NCBI GenBank assembly: GCA_019671005.1
Contig: CM033712.1
Location: forward strand, 73,172,479-73,236,478
Direction of reading: 5' to 3'
Source: Hibiscus mutabilis
Lineage: Eukaryota; Streptophyta; Magnoliopsida; Malvales; Malvaceae
DNA: 64,000 bases
In this document: piece after piece, positions 12,183 to 25,454 of the stretch
Layout of the letters: each line of letters begins with the position of its first letter
Numbering within the stretch: the first letter of the stretch is position 1
Notes under the pieces: generated by a model
Told to the model about the DNA's origin: nothing
Database searches by the model: none
What the model saw: only the letters and a program-made list of their open reading frames with translations
Position numbers and translations under genes: made by a program

Positions 12183-13674
12183 ATTCAAGATTGTGAGGAG
12201 TTTCGTCAGCTGATACAAGCTATGATGGATGAAAAAGAGATTTGAGTTTTTTGAAGAAGAGAGAGGAAGGAAGGAAGTAGAGGTCTGTACATCGGAGAGC
12301 CAGAAGACCAAGTATAGTGCCAAGGGACCACTCGTCATCGGTCTCAAGCCAAGAGAAACAAGCACACCGAAGGCAGCCTCCAATATGATAATTGCTTCTC
12401 CGAGGTCGTTCCCTTTTAAGGATACGAAGATGGTTCCTTGGAACTACACTGCAAGCATCACAATGCCGGGTCCTTCTAGTTTGCATGAAGGAGAAGACAT
12501 AGAAATAGGGAAGAAACCCATTCAAGAAGAACCTTTGGAAGTAGAGGCCGGAGAGGTAAAGAATATGGGGCATCTCACGAGGAGTGGTCGATGCTATGCT
12601 CCAGAGAATCAAAAGGCACCGGAGGAACCAAAAGAGAAAGGCAAGGAAGTCGGAGTTGAACCAGAGAGATTTTTTGGAGATGACCCGTTACCGAATATCA
12701 AAGAGCCAGTCACAGAAACTCAAGCACAAGAGTTTTTGAGGATCTTGAAGTACATCGAGTTTTGCGTCATTGACCAGCTTTGGAGACAGCCAGCTCAAAT
12801 TTCTGTGCTTGATCTTTTATTGAACTCAAAGAAGCATCTTGAGGCCCTGTTGAAAGTTTTGAATGAGACCTATGTTGCAAAGGATATCTCAACTAGGAGG
12901 CTAGATCATATTGTCAGCCATATCACCGACGTTAATCACATTACCTTTGGTGATGATGAAATCCCGGGGGAAGGTACGGGATCCACCAAGGCCCTGAACA
13001 TCACCACTCACTACAAAGGTCATGTGTTGCTGGGCATGCTAATTGATAATGGCTCCGCGTTGAATGTTATGCCATTAGCTACACTACAACGATTACCAAT
13101 CGACAGTTCACATATGCAGCCATGTCATAATACAATGCAAGCTTTCGATAAGACCCAGAGAGATGTGGTCGGGAAAATAAAAGTACCTATGCTGATTGGT
13201 CCCACTGAATATGTGGTTGATTTCATGGTTATGGACATCCGATTATCTTACAACTGCTTGTTAGGGAGGCCATAGATACACTCGACCGAAGTCGTTCCGT
13301 CCTTACTCTATCAAAAGTTGAAGTTCATCACCAAAGGGAAACTAGTAATAGTGAACGCCAAAGAAGACATCGTCGCTTGCGTGACTTCGGATACGCCGTA
13401 CATCCACACTGATGAGGAAGCAATGGAATATGCCTTTAGAGCCTTGGAACTTGTCAATGCTACCTTTGTTGCCGAAGAAAACAAGATTCCATGCCCTAAT
13501 TTGTCCAATTGTACTAAGATGGTGGTCTACGAAACCCTGGGAAAAGGAGCAAAGAAAATGAAAGGCTTGGGAAAGAATCTACAAGGATGCCTTCGTCCCA
13601 TCAAAGTGATCCATAAAGTTGACCGCTTTAGACTCGGTTACAAGCCAAGTTTCTTACAAAAAAGGCAAGAATGA
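12183..13674 (+). pseudogene. Tat/Ogre-like gag C-terminus and aspartic protease, nearly open
   Basis: After the hAT element the gag linker continues (a one-base shift near 12238), then an open frame runs 12229-13275. It holds a charged, proline-containing linker and, around residues 250-348, a retropepsin-like protease: the active-site motif LIDNGSALNVMP (D-N-G in place of the common D-S/T-G, which I recall as usual in this lineage), then FMVMDIRLSYNCLLGRP. A stop at 13273-13275 follows the P; the frame continues at 13318-13674 with TKGKLVIVNAKEDIVACV and LGKNLQGCLRP, typical of the region after the protease. The protease would cut the polyprotein. The copy is split by stops but is better preserved than the rest of the element. 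Confidence 0.8.
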
Positions 13675-14160
13675 AAGAGGAAGCAAGAGCAAAAGAAGGC
13701 TAGGCTTATAGGGGGACATTCTATGGGCCCCTATCATCTATGGAGACTTTAAGGGTGCCTTTAGATCTGGCGGAATTCGAAATCCAGAGGTGGATGTCCA
13801 AGAGGTGAACCGAGAATGTGAGAGGTGCCTCTAGGAAGAGTTAATCAGTGAGGCTTTCGAAGAGATGAACATGGATATGATTGGCGATGAGAGCGAGGCT
13901 AATCAATTCCTGGCCAAGATTCGCCCTTGCCTCCCAGGAGAAGAGCACAACAATTGGACCTTTGGGGGCGTACCAGCATTTTTTAGGAGCCAATCAAAGT
14001 AATACTCAGAACAATCTAGTTACTTTTGCCTGAAAGTAACATACATCCTTTGTAAAAAATGGCAGCTATGTCATATCTATCTATTTTAAATGAAATAGAC
14101 TATGTCAACATTTTCCTTCTCAAATGGAGTTATACTCCTTTTGAACATTTGAATCTGGAG
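13675..14160 (+). pseudogene. decayed protease-RT spacer of the Tat/Ogre-like element, 3' truncation
   Basis: A frame with several stops shows remnants of the segment after the protease (KKARL.GG, then a tail like PGEEHNNWTFGGVP) to about 14000. No reverse transcriptase, RNase H or integrase follows. The element is truncated or deleted here, and the next recognisable sequence is another LTR. Confidence 0.5.
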
Positions 14161-17100
14161 CTAAGCTCACTTCAAGAATATGATAAGATATGAAATATAA
14201 ATGTTTTGGTTCCGAGTTAGTATTAGGTATAGTTGGCATGTCAGAGTCCATAGAGCTCGTGTTTGGGGTGGACTACGGTCCTTACTTGGTGATAATAGGA
14301 GGGAAGTGTTGTGGTCATTTGGCGACAGTAGAAGGAATTGACCTGTACCTTGTGTACATTATGTTTGGCGACAGTTTGGTTGGGGATTCGAGTACCTAGA
14401 CTACTTGGCTACCAAGGTTATAAAATTAAATAATATTGAAACACTATCCAAATTACTAAGCTAAATGATTGCTTGTATGACAAGTAAGACTAAATTGAGC
14501 ACCATTTCGACTCATTCTTTTAAGATATGATAATGTGCTTCAATCTTGCTAGAAGTCAATTGTATTATTAATGTATTGATAATAATTGATATATGATATT
14601 AATTGTTTTGTGTGATTCTTAAAATGTATATGAAGGATTATTGTAATATGCTTTATAAAGAAACATTATATGGTATTGATTGTTATGATTGATCCTTGAA
14701 AATATATATGAAAGACATCTATGTGCTTATGAGTAAGGGACAATTTTTTTTGATTAGGAGTAAAAGACAAATTAGGATAGTGAAATTAAAGAAATTGCTT
14801 GTTGCTTAATATTTGACATGCTAATTGTGCATATAAAGAAAATAAGACATTAATGTTAAGTAATTGATTTATTCGAATAGTACATGTGATAAATTGCCAT
14901 GCCTTTGTGTGAATTGTAATATGGTTTAAAATGCTAAGTTGCTTAACCATGAGTTCTATTACTTTTGTGTTAGACAGAATTGATAAGTTGACACAATTAG
15001 TTTAGCCATGACAATTAGTTTTGCCATGACAATTGTCTTGTCTTATGGACATTAAACAAGCTTGAATTATTGAGATATATTGAGTATTTGAATGAACCAT
15101 TGATGATTGTGTAGCTTGTTCTTGAAGCTTGAATACGGTCACATTGCTTGCTAGTGACCAAATGTGGACTATTCTAATATAAAATGAACTGTTTTAAGAT
15201 TGTTTTGATAAATTAAGGAGGGCTGATTTGTAAACTTGAAATGGGATGACTTGTAATGAGTAAAATGAATTGTCTGGGACTGTTTTAGTAAATTAAAATA
15301 TGGGCAGCTTTGTAAACTTGAAACATGGGCTGTTTCTGTAAGCCAAATAGGGGCTGTTTTGCAAGATTAAGGAGGATTGTTTTGTGAATAAATGAACTGT
15401 TTTGTAAGCTTAAAACATGGGCTGTTTTGCAAGCTAAATAGGGATTGTTTTTGTAAACTAAATATGGATTGTTTTATGATTGAAATGGACAGTTTGGGAA
15501 TTTAAATATGGACTATTTTGTAAAGTCTAATGTAGACTGTTTTTGCAAGTTAAAATATGGATTGATTTGTAGATTATATTGGACTTCTTTTCCAAGTTAA
15601 AAATGTAAACTAATATGTGAAGCTGAAAGACATAAATTGAAAACTTAAGATACATGGTTCTTAGTGAATCAAACATGAAATGGTTCAAAGAAAGTGTAAG
15701 TAGAGAGAATGGAGTAATCTTTAACTAAACGAAAGGGATCAATCAAAATTAAATCATAAGGACTTTGTAACAATAAATATATCTTTATGTATCATTGTAT
15801 GTGTAGACTGGCTTAGTTACCTCACTAAGTTCTTTTGAACTTACTTATTTTTGGTTGATTGATCTTTCAGGTAGCTATCATTTAGTTTGTGAGGATCGTG
15901 TGATCTCCCGGCAGCAAGTCACACAAGACCTAAGATTAGAGTATGTGATCAGTAGTAATTGCTTTAAATTCCTATGGTGGCAATACATGATTAAAGTTTA
16001 TGTTATCTATTTGGTTAGATAACATATTTGTTCATTCAAGTGGTGTTTAAAGTGTCGTATGAAGAAGGTAAAAGATTTGTATTATTAATAAGCATATATG
16101 TGAGGTATGATTGCTTGCTAAGATAGTTGATTGTGTGCTTGTGTTTGAATATATGGATAATAAGAATGCATACTATGTTAGATTATCGTTTGTATATGAC
16201 TGATTAGGTATGAATTATGAATGTTTGATATGTTAGGAAGTAATATGTCTAACTAGGTTAAACTATTAATCTATTGATAAGCAGAAGTTGCATTGATATA
16301 GGATAAGTAATGAATTAGTACCAGAGATTAAATGATGAAAAATAGTTTAGCAAACTTTTATGGGTATGTCTGATAGGTATAGTTTTGAACTATATATGTA
16401 TTCTTGTTAAAGGTTAATATGATTTGGGGATATACTATGTTTGTTCTTAAAGTCCCTTAAGTTATAAAATATTAGTTCTTTAAGACCTTAAAATGTATCC
16501 TCGAACTTGAATTCAGAGAGCAATAGAAGAATGAATGGACAAATTATAAGAATCATAAGTTAACTTATTTTGCATGATGCTTGTATTGTTAGATTGTGAT
16601 AAGAAACAAATATGCATAATTGGCCAATGATGTAAATGATATAAGGAACTTTATATGAATGATTAAATCCATGTTTTGTTTGATTGAATGAATAAGAAAG
16701 GTCAATGTTAAAACAAGTGTATGAAAGTATATGATTGTGTGATGGTGACATGAGTGTTATAGTGATACCTCAATTAGGGAGTAATGAAGTAAAATAAAGG
16801 AAGCCTAACCTAGTAAAGAGACTAAGCATTGATTCATATGCCTTGAATGGTCTAAATAATAATAAGTTGGTAATTAATTTAAGGAGAATGAAGTTTATAA
16901 AAAAAAGATAAACTCTGTGAAACTATAAAAGAGATATAGTAAGCATGATTATGGAAGATTATTAAATAAGGTTCATGCTATAAGCTATCAAATGATATAA
17001 AATTTATGATGTGTGTACATACTTGTTAGAATATGAAATGCTAACTTGAAAATTTATTTGTGAAATAGTTTAAAAGGTTTTAAATTGCCCTAAAAAATCT

Positions 17101-17209
17101 TATGTTTACATAGGACAACTTAAGTCTTCAATGTAATGTTCTGAATGCTTGTTTGTGTGTAACACTTTCTGAATCGGTTTTACTCCTAAACCAGGTAAGG
17201 AGTGTTACA
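14160..17209 (+). mobile_element. LTR-like sequence of a Tekay/Del-like gypsy element (left end not found)
   Basis: The right end ccaggtaaggagtgttaca matches the 3' ends of the other large LTRs here (7399 and 59044). A conserved LTR block lies at 15806-15875: tacctcactaagttcttttg, then tttcaggtag. The start is not clear. I found no TG with a duplicate of agtga (17210-17214), so the left boundary is approximate and the LTR may be 5' truncated. No coding sequence. Confidence 0.5.
15180..15600. repeat. irregular tandem repeat of a gggctgttttgtaagctaaa-like unit
   Basis: More than ten degenerate copies of ggrctgttttgtaa..taaatat, spaced about 28-40 bp, fill this stretch of the LTR. Confidence 0.7.
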
Positions 17210-17870
17210 AGTGATCTCGTTTTTGGTCCTTTGTAGTTGGTGTGGATCGAACCAAGTCTATCGCGTTTTTGCTTGGACCGTCAGCTTATGTGAGCTTTGT
17301 AGCTTGAGTGGGAGTATTGTTTAATCTTGTGCAATTTCCTTCAGTTTTGGTGCGTTGAGATGCCAGGGGAAAGGCTTTCATGGAGCTTGTATGTTGTTTT
17401 GTCTTTAAGCCAGGTTTGATATCTTTGGCGGCCAGTTTGGGTCAAGGTGGCTACACTTCTTGAGGGGTACGAAGGGGTTTGTTAGTGCCTCGTTTTGCTT
17501 TGCTTTGTTTTGTTTTGATTTTATTCTTCGCTAAATGTTGGCGGGGGTTAAGTTCTTATATATTGGGAGTAGTGGAGGCTCATTTTCATCTTAGTGTTGA
17601 ATGCTTTGTTAGAATTATTCTGTGGTGTTTTTATAGGAGTAATGTTGGGGCTTTGGATGTTGTTTGGGGTCTCGTTGTATCTACATAATGAGTAGGTGAT
17701 GGTAGATAGTATTCTACTGGTTTTGTTTTGGTATTGTGCAATACAATACCCCGATTGTGTGTACTCTCTTCCTCTAATTAAGTTTAGGGAGATTTTTAAT
17801 GAGGCATACATCGCAGATTTTGATTTTCTTTAACCATTAATAAAATTTCATTCGCTGAGCAAAAAAAGGA
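17210..17870 (+). mobile_element. LINE (L1-type) 3' end
   Basis: GT-rich 3' UTR-like sequence ends in gggagatttttaatgaggca, aataaaatttcattcgctga and gcaaaaaaa. A closely similar end occurs at 27640-27740 and, on minus, at 34665-34740. The LTR at 17209 directly abuts it, so its 5' side is lost or interrupted. Confidence 0.6.
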
Positions 17871-18239
17871 TAAAGACAAATTTCTCATTGTATAACACCA
17901 TTCAAAAACTAGATTATGATAGTAATCCTCTAAACAACATAAATCACATACCAACTAACACCACAACCATGAACCACCAGCCATGAATTGTAGGTAAAGG
18001 ATGACATTGTTTTCTTAGGCGATTCGAGTTCGAGCAACGTAGTCTACAAATGTGTATGAGTTTAAACAAATGTAAAATCAGACTAAAAGATTACATTGTA
18101 ATTGAATTAGAATGATAAACCACCAGACACGAATTGGAGAAAGATATGCAAATGTCCGATGCACATTCAATGTACCAACATCGCCAAGAATCCGGGAAGC
18201 CGCATGTCTCAGGCAAGTGTTGATTTTCTGGTGGTATGC
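17871..18239. other. unassigned sequence
   Basis: No domain, terminus or repeat recognised. The open frame starting at 18112 matches nothing I know and runs into the LTR-like block that follows. Confidence 0.3.
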
Positions 18240-18900
18240 TTTGACAAGGGGTCAAATGTATGCAAATAGATCAAAATATTGTGTTATCACGCACGTAAGG
18301 ATCCATGAACGTGATCGACAAAAAATAAAAGTGATGAGTGAGTTATCGTCTCCACAGGGATTGAGTAAAATCCACTTTGATGAAGAAAATAACAAGGAAG
18401 GCAAGCTTGACAAGATACAACAACTATTGATGAAGGCAGACTAGAAATTTAGTAGAATCCATTATAGTTCTTAAAATCTATCATGATTTAATAAGTATAT
18501 CTTGTTGTCGACCAAGCTCTAATGTAGTTCTTTGCCTTTCAATATAAGAACCAGAAAATTCGCCCCTATATTTCTATAGTTGACCTAATTTGACAGAAAT
18601 CTCCTAAGCATCAACTTGTATATAAGTCTTGTACGAGGCAAACATCTATGTCTAGAATTGCAAATGAATTATCTCCCACCGAAGGTTCACACATATTATC
18701 TTAGGTTGATCTGACCTACTTCTATCTCTTCCAAGATTAGAAACAAGTACAAGATACTATTTATAACGCTCTCCAGCGTAACAAACAGTTGTAAAACACC
18801 TAACATAAGCAAACAAGAATATAAAACCAATCAAGAGAATAATAAACTAATGCTTATATCTGGTATCTCCGTCGAGTAACCTCATTGCCAAGTTTTCCAA
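18240..18900. mobile_element. possible fragment of an Athila-type LTR
   Basis: It starts tttgacaagg and includes ttatcgtctccacagggatt, a motif class shared with the Athila-like LTRs at 44946 (tgacaag.. and gtgtcggtccacagg). No ends or target duplication are seen, so the call is weak. Confidence 0.3.
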
Positions 18901-18949
18901 ATCGAGGGAATCTAGTTATTCAATGAAGCAGAGACCACCTGAGGGATCC

Positions 18950-20343
18950 ATGGTGACCACCACCTAAGAGAATGCGGACGCAGTGGGATGGGTGACGCTT
19001 TTCGTGTATAACCTACCAAATAAACTTCATTGGAAAGGGTTGTTGGCTCTATCCAGCTACCATGGGGAGGTGTTGTATGCTTTTATACCAAAGAAAAGAA
19101 GTCAGAATGGCCATAGATTTGTCTTTGTACGTTTTGCTAACATGGTTGATGCATTAAAAGCTCAGGAGAGGCTTGATGGGTTCTATATTTTTGGACATCG
19201 GGTTAAGGTCCACTTGGCAAGAAATGTTCAAAGACGTGCTGTTGGAAAAAAATATGGACCCAGGGAATTCAAAGAAGAGTCAGTTTGATAATTTTGAATA
19301 TGAGCCAAAGAAGAGTTTATTCAACCAGGTTGTTGGGGTGATTGATCATGTTAAATTTGAAACTCTGAAATATTTCTCAGTTGGGCATTTAGCAAAGGAG
19401 CTTCTTGATGCTGGGATTAAAGGTGTAACCCTCATGTGTATATTTGGTTCGATGTTTCTCTTAATCTTCAAAGATTCAGATAGCAAGCAAAGGTTCATGG
19501 AAAAACATGGAGATGCCTTGTCAGGGTGGTTTATGGAGGTTAAAGACTGGTCGAACGATGTGGAAGTGTGTAACCGGAGAGTGTGGATTGCTTGCCATGG
19601 AATCCTGATCCATGCATGGAGTGCATGCACGTTTGAGAATATAGCTTCTTTACGGGGGGAGCTTGTTTCAGTTGATGGAAAATCAATTAAACCAAGTTCC
19701 TTCAATAGATCGATGTTCCAAGTTTTAACGAAGAGACTTGATCGTATTGATGAGGAAATAAAGCTGATTATTGATTCAAAAAAATTCAAAGTGAGAGCGT
19801 TTGAGATTGAATTGAACCGAAATTTTATCCAAATTCTATTTGGCTCGAAGAAGAGGACTCCTCCACCAACCTTGATTCAGCAGATGATAGTTCATTGAAA
19901 AACATATTAAACGGTCAGGGGAACATTTCGAACAGGCTGCCGAAATTGGATTCGGAAGAGGAAGTGGAAAAGTCTTCTGGCGAGAACAGTCTAGAAGGTG
20001 GGGGTGAAAGATCAGTGTGTTCCAACTGGCGTAGGAAGTGGAATAGTGATAAAGCAAAATTGAGTCCTAGAATAACGGTTGAAATTTCGTTTGACAGAGT
20101 GATACCACCCGTTATGAGCAAAGAGTCAAACCAATCGATGGATCCTCAAAAGGGAAGGCACGTTTTGAGTAAATCTCAGAATGATTGGTGTGAGCATTAT
20201 GAATATTGTGTTGAACTTTTAGGAGGGAGTTATATCATGGTTGATGCTTTGTTGATGGTGCATGTTAGGTCTTCGAGCTTTTATAGTCATTGAATTTGTG
20301 CGCTGAGATTGTTGTTTGAAACATGTCCCAAGCAGGTGGAGAG
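18950..20343 (+). pseudogene. LINE ORF1 (RRM plus DUF4283-like), broken
   Basis: The frame from about 18970 to 19288 encodes an RNA-recognition motif: VTLFVYNLPNKLHWKGL (RNP2-like), then HRFVFVRFANMVDALKA (RNP1-like). A shift near 19260 moves coding to the frame 19173-19898, with DHVKFETLKYFSVGHLA, then RRVWIACHGILIHAWS, typical of the DUF4283-like region of plant L1 ORF1. A further shift leads to 19895-20293, a low-complexity acidic tail. There is no good ATG in frame at the start. ORF1 proteins bind LINE RNA in the retrotransposition particle. No ORF2 follows: the sequence after the copia insertion (27306) is already 3' UTR. Confidence 0.8.
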
Positions 20344-20348
20344 TAGCG

Positions 20349-20825
20349 TGTTAGAACCAAATCATAATTAATATGAACTTTAAACCCAAGATCTATCATG
20401 TTAAATCATCAAGAACAACAAATTGAATAAATTGAATGCAAAAGCATACCTAAATATATCTGTAAACTAAAAACCTTGAATTTTTTTATAAAGATCGCCT
20501 AGGAGGTGGTTGTGATCTTCCAAGAAGATAGGTTAGCCCTTGCCGTAAAAACTCTCTGACGGGGACAAGAGTAATACAAGTTAACCTATTTCTTGGGGAC
20601 CACTACCTCTTTATATAATTGATTATTAAATCAACTATTAAATATTTTTAACTCTGCCTCTCATTGAATTATAAATATATCTTACGGTATCTACACTTTT
20701 ATTTCTATGACACTTTAATACCCATGACACGCCTAACATAATTGGTCACTTAATTTTGTGTCATACTTTAAAATAACATCATACATTATTCATATGTGCT
20801 CACAATTGCGGATTTTAATCCAACA
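20349..20825 (-). repeat. copia 3' LTR (477 bp)
   Basis: On + it starts tgttagaacc and ends aatccaaca. It is very similar along its whole length to 26823-27300, including ttcttggggaccactacctc and catacattat. Confidence 0.92.
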
Positions 20826-20842
20826 ATTTCCCACTTAAGCAA
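20826..20842 (-). other. copia polypurine tract
   Basis: Read on minus, gcttaagtgggaaat directly precedes the LTR start tgttggatt. This is the classic copia arrangement and fixes the orientation. Confidence 0.8.
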
Positions 20843-21499
20843 CATATGTTTCCTGATAAATGTACAACCTTATGAGCTCAAAAATTGCTATTATATAATA
20901 GGTATTCTATAACAATCTCGTCCATCAAATATATCCATATAGGATCAAAGCAGCCTTTGCCATATTTATCATGATTAGACCCATCAATGGTCACATATAC
21001 AAATATAGTCAAATGACATAGATAAATCATGGATGCGTAGCATGAAAAATTACATGAAATGTTTGAACCGAACATGCCTATTTCCAGCTAGTCCTCTTAA
21101 AACTTAGTGAGATCAAACTTTACTGAATTCAGAGTGTGCATAAATAAAAAAGAACTTTATTTATGCAAAAAATAATCTTAAAATGTCTTTAAATTAAAGT
21201 AACCGAAATTCTGTCTAAACCGAATGAGCATTTTTCAAAATTACAAACTCCCACTAAAGCTGAATATCCTTAAATAGCATTACACCCACATAAGTAGTGT
21301 GCTCATGAAAGACCTAGGGTGACAGTTTCTTAATATGTGCACAATTATGGAGTTTGTACCAACATGCTCTATAGACACACAACCACTCTGAATTTTCTTT
21401 AACAACTAGGAACTTAATATTTATGTGCTTTAAATTTGAAGTGTTCCTATTGTTTATAGAATAAATGGATGCATATTTATTGTGACAAAATAACTGAAG

Positions 21500-21700
21500 T
21501 GGTCTTTCTATTCAATCTATAATTAGCAGCTCATGTGACAAAATTCTTTTGCATCAATATTCTATTAGAATCGAAGTCTGTAATCCTGATGATCTCTAAC
21601 TTACCAGAACTCCGATATGTGAGCATGTAATTTTTTGTTGTCTATAGATATCTCATAACCCTATTGGCTGCTATCCAATAGTTCATACTATAATTGCTTA
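21500..21700 (-). pseudogene. copia RNase H remnant
   Basis: Read on minus, the region includes a YLQGTKNYMLTYRS-like stretch preceded by the decayed helix usual before copia RNase H. Stops interrupt it. Confidence 0.45.
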
Positions 21701-22022
21701 AATATCTGTCTAACATTCCAACAATGTACGTAATATCTAAACGCATACATACTTGAGCATAAATTAGATTCTCAATATCTTATGCATATGGAATCATTTG
21801 TATTTTCTAAATTTCAATGTTACTTTTAGGGCATTGAGTAAGACTAAATTTGTCTTCTTTATCAATATGAGTATCACTTGGTTTACTCCCACTAAACTTG
21901 TAGTATATACAATTGTCAACTAAATTTATCTCCAAACCGAATGAGATAATTAATATGAAATTTATAATTTCATTAATGAGAGTCCTACATAAACTCATAG
22001 ATGAATTTCTTTAATTTACATA

Positions 22023-22450
22023 TCATTGATTTTGTATTATTGGACACAAATCTATGATTGTACCATACATTTCTTCAATGTCTCCATTGAAAAGCATAAG
22101 CTTAACATCCATCTTATGTAGCTCAAGATTAAAATAAGCAACAAGCATCATGATTATCCTGAGAGAGTCTTTCAATGAAACTGAAGAGAAAGTCTCTACA
22201 AAATTAATGTCTTCTTTTAGAGTGTGTCCTTTAAATACAAGACATGCCTTATACTTATCCACATTATCTTTTGCATCCCTCTTGGTTTTAAATATCATTT
22301 ACAACCAATTGGTTTGCACATTCAGGTAATGAGACAAGTTCATAAACTTTATTGTCTTGCATAAAATTATACTTTTCTTTAATGACATCAATCCACTTTT
22401 TAGAGTTAGAACTTTTATGGTCTAATAAAAATGATTGAGTCATTTTCTAC
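22023..22450 (-). pseudogene. copia reverse transcriptase N-terminal part
   Basis: The open frame 22298-22023 reads IFKTKRDAKDNVDKYKACLV, then KEDINFVETFSSVSLKDSLR and DVKLMLFNGDIEE. It is a clear copia reverse transcriptase (RVT_2) start, where intact copies read KTAFLNGDL. Upstream on minus (to about 22450) the frame shifts but still shows the KWIDVIKEKYNFMQDNKVYELVSLP-like lead-in. The YVDD active-site region is not seen, so the domain is truncated or scrambled. It would copy element RNA to DNA in the particle; this copy cannot. Confidence 0.8.
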
Positions 22451-22900
22451 CATTCCATTGTTATCCTTATTTTCTTGAGGAAATACAATATAATAATCTC
22501 AAATAGTATTTTTCCTTCCTCTCGTGGCCCTCTTTAATGACATCTGTTTTTTAGGTTGTTGAGTTTGCTCTTCCGAAACAATTACTTTATATTGTTCAAC
22601 ATTGTTTTGCTGAGGTACTTGATTCACTTCTCGATTGATGATAGGTGTAAAAACCTAAACATCGTCAAAAGTGATAGTAGGAATTAAATTATAATCCAAT
22701 TTCTCCTCAATAGCAATGTATCTAACCTTATTTCTCCCTCCAAACTCAATATCCTAAAAATGTTATAAATTTCTCCTTAAAATAATTCTAATTGTGGGAT
22801 CATAAAATTTACAGCCCATGGATCACTCAAAATAACCGAAGTAGTTGTTCGCTTTTGAAGTTTAATTTCTTCACATATGTCCTAACTTATACAAAAGAAT
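22451..22900 (-). pseudogene. copia integrase-RT linker remnant
   Basis: A decayed acidic linker shows the RRSTRER-like position (as PREEGK) and the segment VILSDPWAVNF. Only the last part of the integrase region is visible; most of the integrase core is absent. Confidence 0.4.
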
Positions 22901-23440
22901 CAACACTTTGTAACTTATTGTTGTTTCTTTTGACTAGGACCCTTAGCAACTTTATTATTATATTTTCTTTTATTGCCCTTATTCTTAGAGACACTAACTA
23001 AATGAGTACTTTTACACTTGTAATACTTCAACTTTTCTTCCTCTTTAACACAATTAGAAATGAGTTCAGTTAGAACATATTTCTCCTTTTTGTATTTGTA
23101 ATTTTTATTTCGTTAAATTGTATAGGAAGTGGTACTAAACGCATAAGAACAAACAATTGTTAGAAAGTTTGATCTTATGTGCCTTAAATTTTGAAGCAAT
23201 ATTAAACATTTTCATAATGTACTCCCTCACATTTCCTTGACCCTTGTACTTCATAGACATCAAAGAAGGTATAAGTGATGTCATCTTAACCTTAATGTTT
23301 TGGGTAAAACATTTCTTAATTTCGTCAAGGAAACCCTTAGTATGAATAATCTATTCAGATTTGTGCTCCTAAAGACTTATAAAATGTTGTTCTTTATGAT
23401 CATAAGGCTCATATGATTTGAATGACATCACCTCTCAAAA
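22901..23440 (-). pseudogene. copia gag remnant (UBN2 type)
   Basis: In shifting frames on minus I read MTSLIPSLMSMKYKGQGNV, then REYIMKMFNIASKFKAHKIK and ELISNCVKEEEKLK, all typical of the copia gag UBN2 region. Gag lies unusually close to the integrase-RT linker, showing a deletion of the zinc knuckle, protease and most of the integrase. Confidence 0.65.
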
Positions 23441-23689
23441 TACCTTTTATGGGTGCTTACCACAATGAGAGGTGCAAGTTGTTATTTCCTTAGTGCAAAG
23501 TCTATGTTCATACAACCACCAAATACATTATGTAAGTGTCTTTTCTATTCCTTAAAATTATTTTCACTAAACATGAGAGTAGAACGTATATTAACATATA
23601 TTGTAATAGGAAAAGATGAATTAACTAATTATAGAACAAAAATAAATAAATAAAATAAAACAAGCTCACATAAATATTCATAAGTAAAC

Positions 23690-24500
23690 AAATAAATTCA
23701 AAATAATGGCTAGTTCCCTTCAAGATACCAAACACAACATTAATATTAACTGTAAGCGGTACTCTTGTTGTAACAATCAAACATTGACAATAAACTATGT
23801 CAAACAATAGATTAATCTTTGGACTAACGTATTGCTCATATAAAATACCTTATATTTGTCACACATTTATCGTCACATTTGTCGTTGTAATTCTGCCAAA
23901 TATTAACTTTCCTTTGGGCCAATTAATAACGCATGATGTACAAAAACCCATAAGCATCTTGATATTTTAAATAAATTAATCTACACAAAAACGGTCACTT
24001 TGGTGACATTATGTTTCAAATAATCCATTAAAATATTAGACATTCGAAGCCAAAATATGAATTTATTTGCTTCAAAATATTGTTCTTAATTTTATCTTTC
24101 AATTAACTTGAAAGATAAACAAAATAATAATAAATTTGAATAAAGGTAAACCTCATATCAAGATACCAGACACTCCATTAATATTTCATTTTTGGACAAA
24201 ACATTAACTTGCAAGTGATATATTGGTATAGTAATCAAACATTGATAATAAGAACCTGTCAAACATAAATCTTCCTTTGGGCCGATTTATTGCTCACATA
24301 TAAAACTAAATAATTATCACATGTTTATTACCACAATTGCACATGTAATAATGTTAATTATTAACCTTCCTTTGGGCTGATTAATACTAACATAATCCGA
24401 CTTACATGCACAAAACCTTCTATATATTAAAATAAAATAATTTCCACAATAGAGGTCACTTTGGTGACTTAATCTTTCAGTTAATTTATCTCAAAATATA
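23690..24500. repeat. direct duplication of about 450 bp within the copia interior
   Basis: The block near 23700-24050 and the block near 24150-24500 share landmarks in the same order: tcaagatacca, aatcaaacattga, a cctttgg..gat segment with attgctcat, and ggtcactttggtgac (23985 and 24448). They have diverged considerably. Confidence 0.65.
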
Positions 24501-25454
24501 TAATATACCGATATTCAAATTTAAAATTTTATAACAGTTAACTGGAATTTCTGATAACACTTAAGTTTCCGAAATAACTCAAAATAATGTTGTCTGAATG
24601 GGGTTATCAGAAATAAAAAAACCTAAATCTTTGACTGTATCTTAACAAAAATGTCTTAAACCTTAAGCATGCATTTCTCAAAATCAAAATCAAAGTCAAA
24701 TTCAAAGCATTCAATCTTTAATTAAAAGCCAAAATCAAAAGTATCATACAAATGAGTAATTCATATAATGATCACATAAAACTTTAAAATATCCATAATA
24801 ATATAATAATCAAAACTGAAATTTTAATCAAACCAAATCGAACATGAATCAACCCAAATATATATTCTAAAATGCATAACGTTAACAACATATAACTGAA
24901 CTAGTAGCAAGTTGTAATTAAAGAACTTAATATTTAGTTGCAAAAATAAAATGCCATAAAGAATAATATATGACATTAAAATAATCTAGAAACTAAATGT
25001 CCAAAAGCCAAATAACTTACTGTTACTTAAACCAACTTGCTCTTTATTTTTTTTAATAAAGCCTTACCACATGCAAACAAATATCATAAGATATTTAAAA
25101 AAATAACATATTGTATAACATAATTAACTGGAATACCAAGTTCACATAAATGAATATCGATGAATGTGCATTCAAAGTGCAATATGTCAGTCGACTAATT
25201 GCCATTAGAACTAAAACGTATAAACCAAAAAGTAATTCGAGCCAAAACAAAATTAATGGGAAAAGAAAAGGGACTAATCTGAATGGAATGAGAATAGGAA
25301 GAATTAAGGACACCATTATCCCTATCCTTAAAGAGGCGCACAAGCGTCTGATTGTATGCTTTTTTTTTTTTTTTACAAATTAATATCCCAAATTTCCGAT
25401 TGTGCATCATATATGGACGAGTTTAAAATTTCACAATAACCCACATATATCTAT

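Noticed and set aside
18112..18444. 110-aa open frame
   Set aside because: No domain, odd composition, and it runs into LTR-like sequence; treated as chance.
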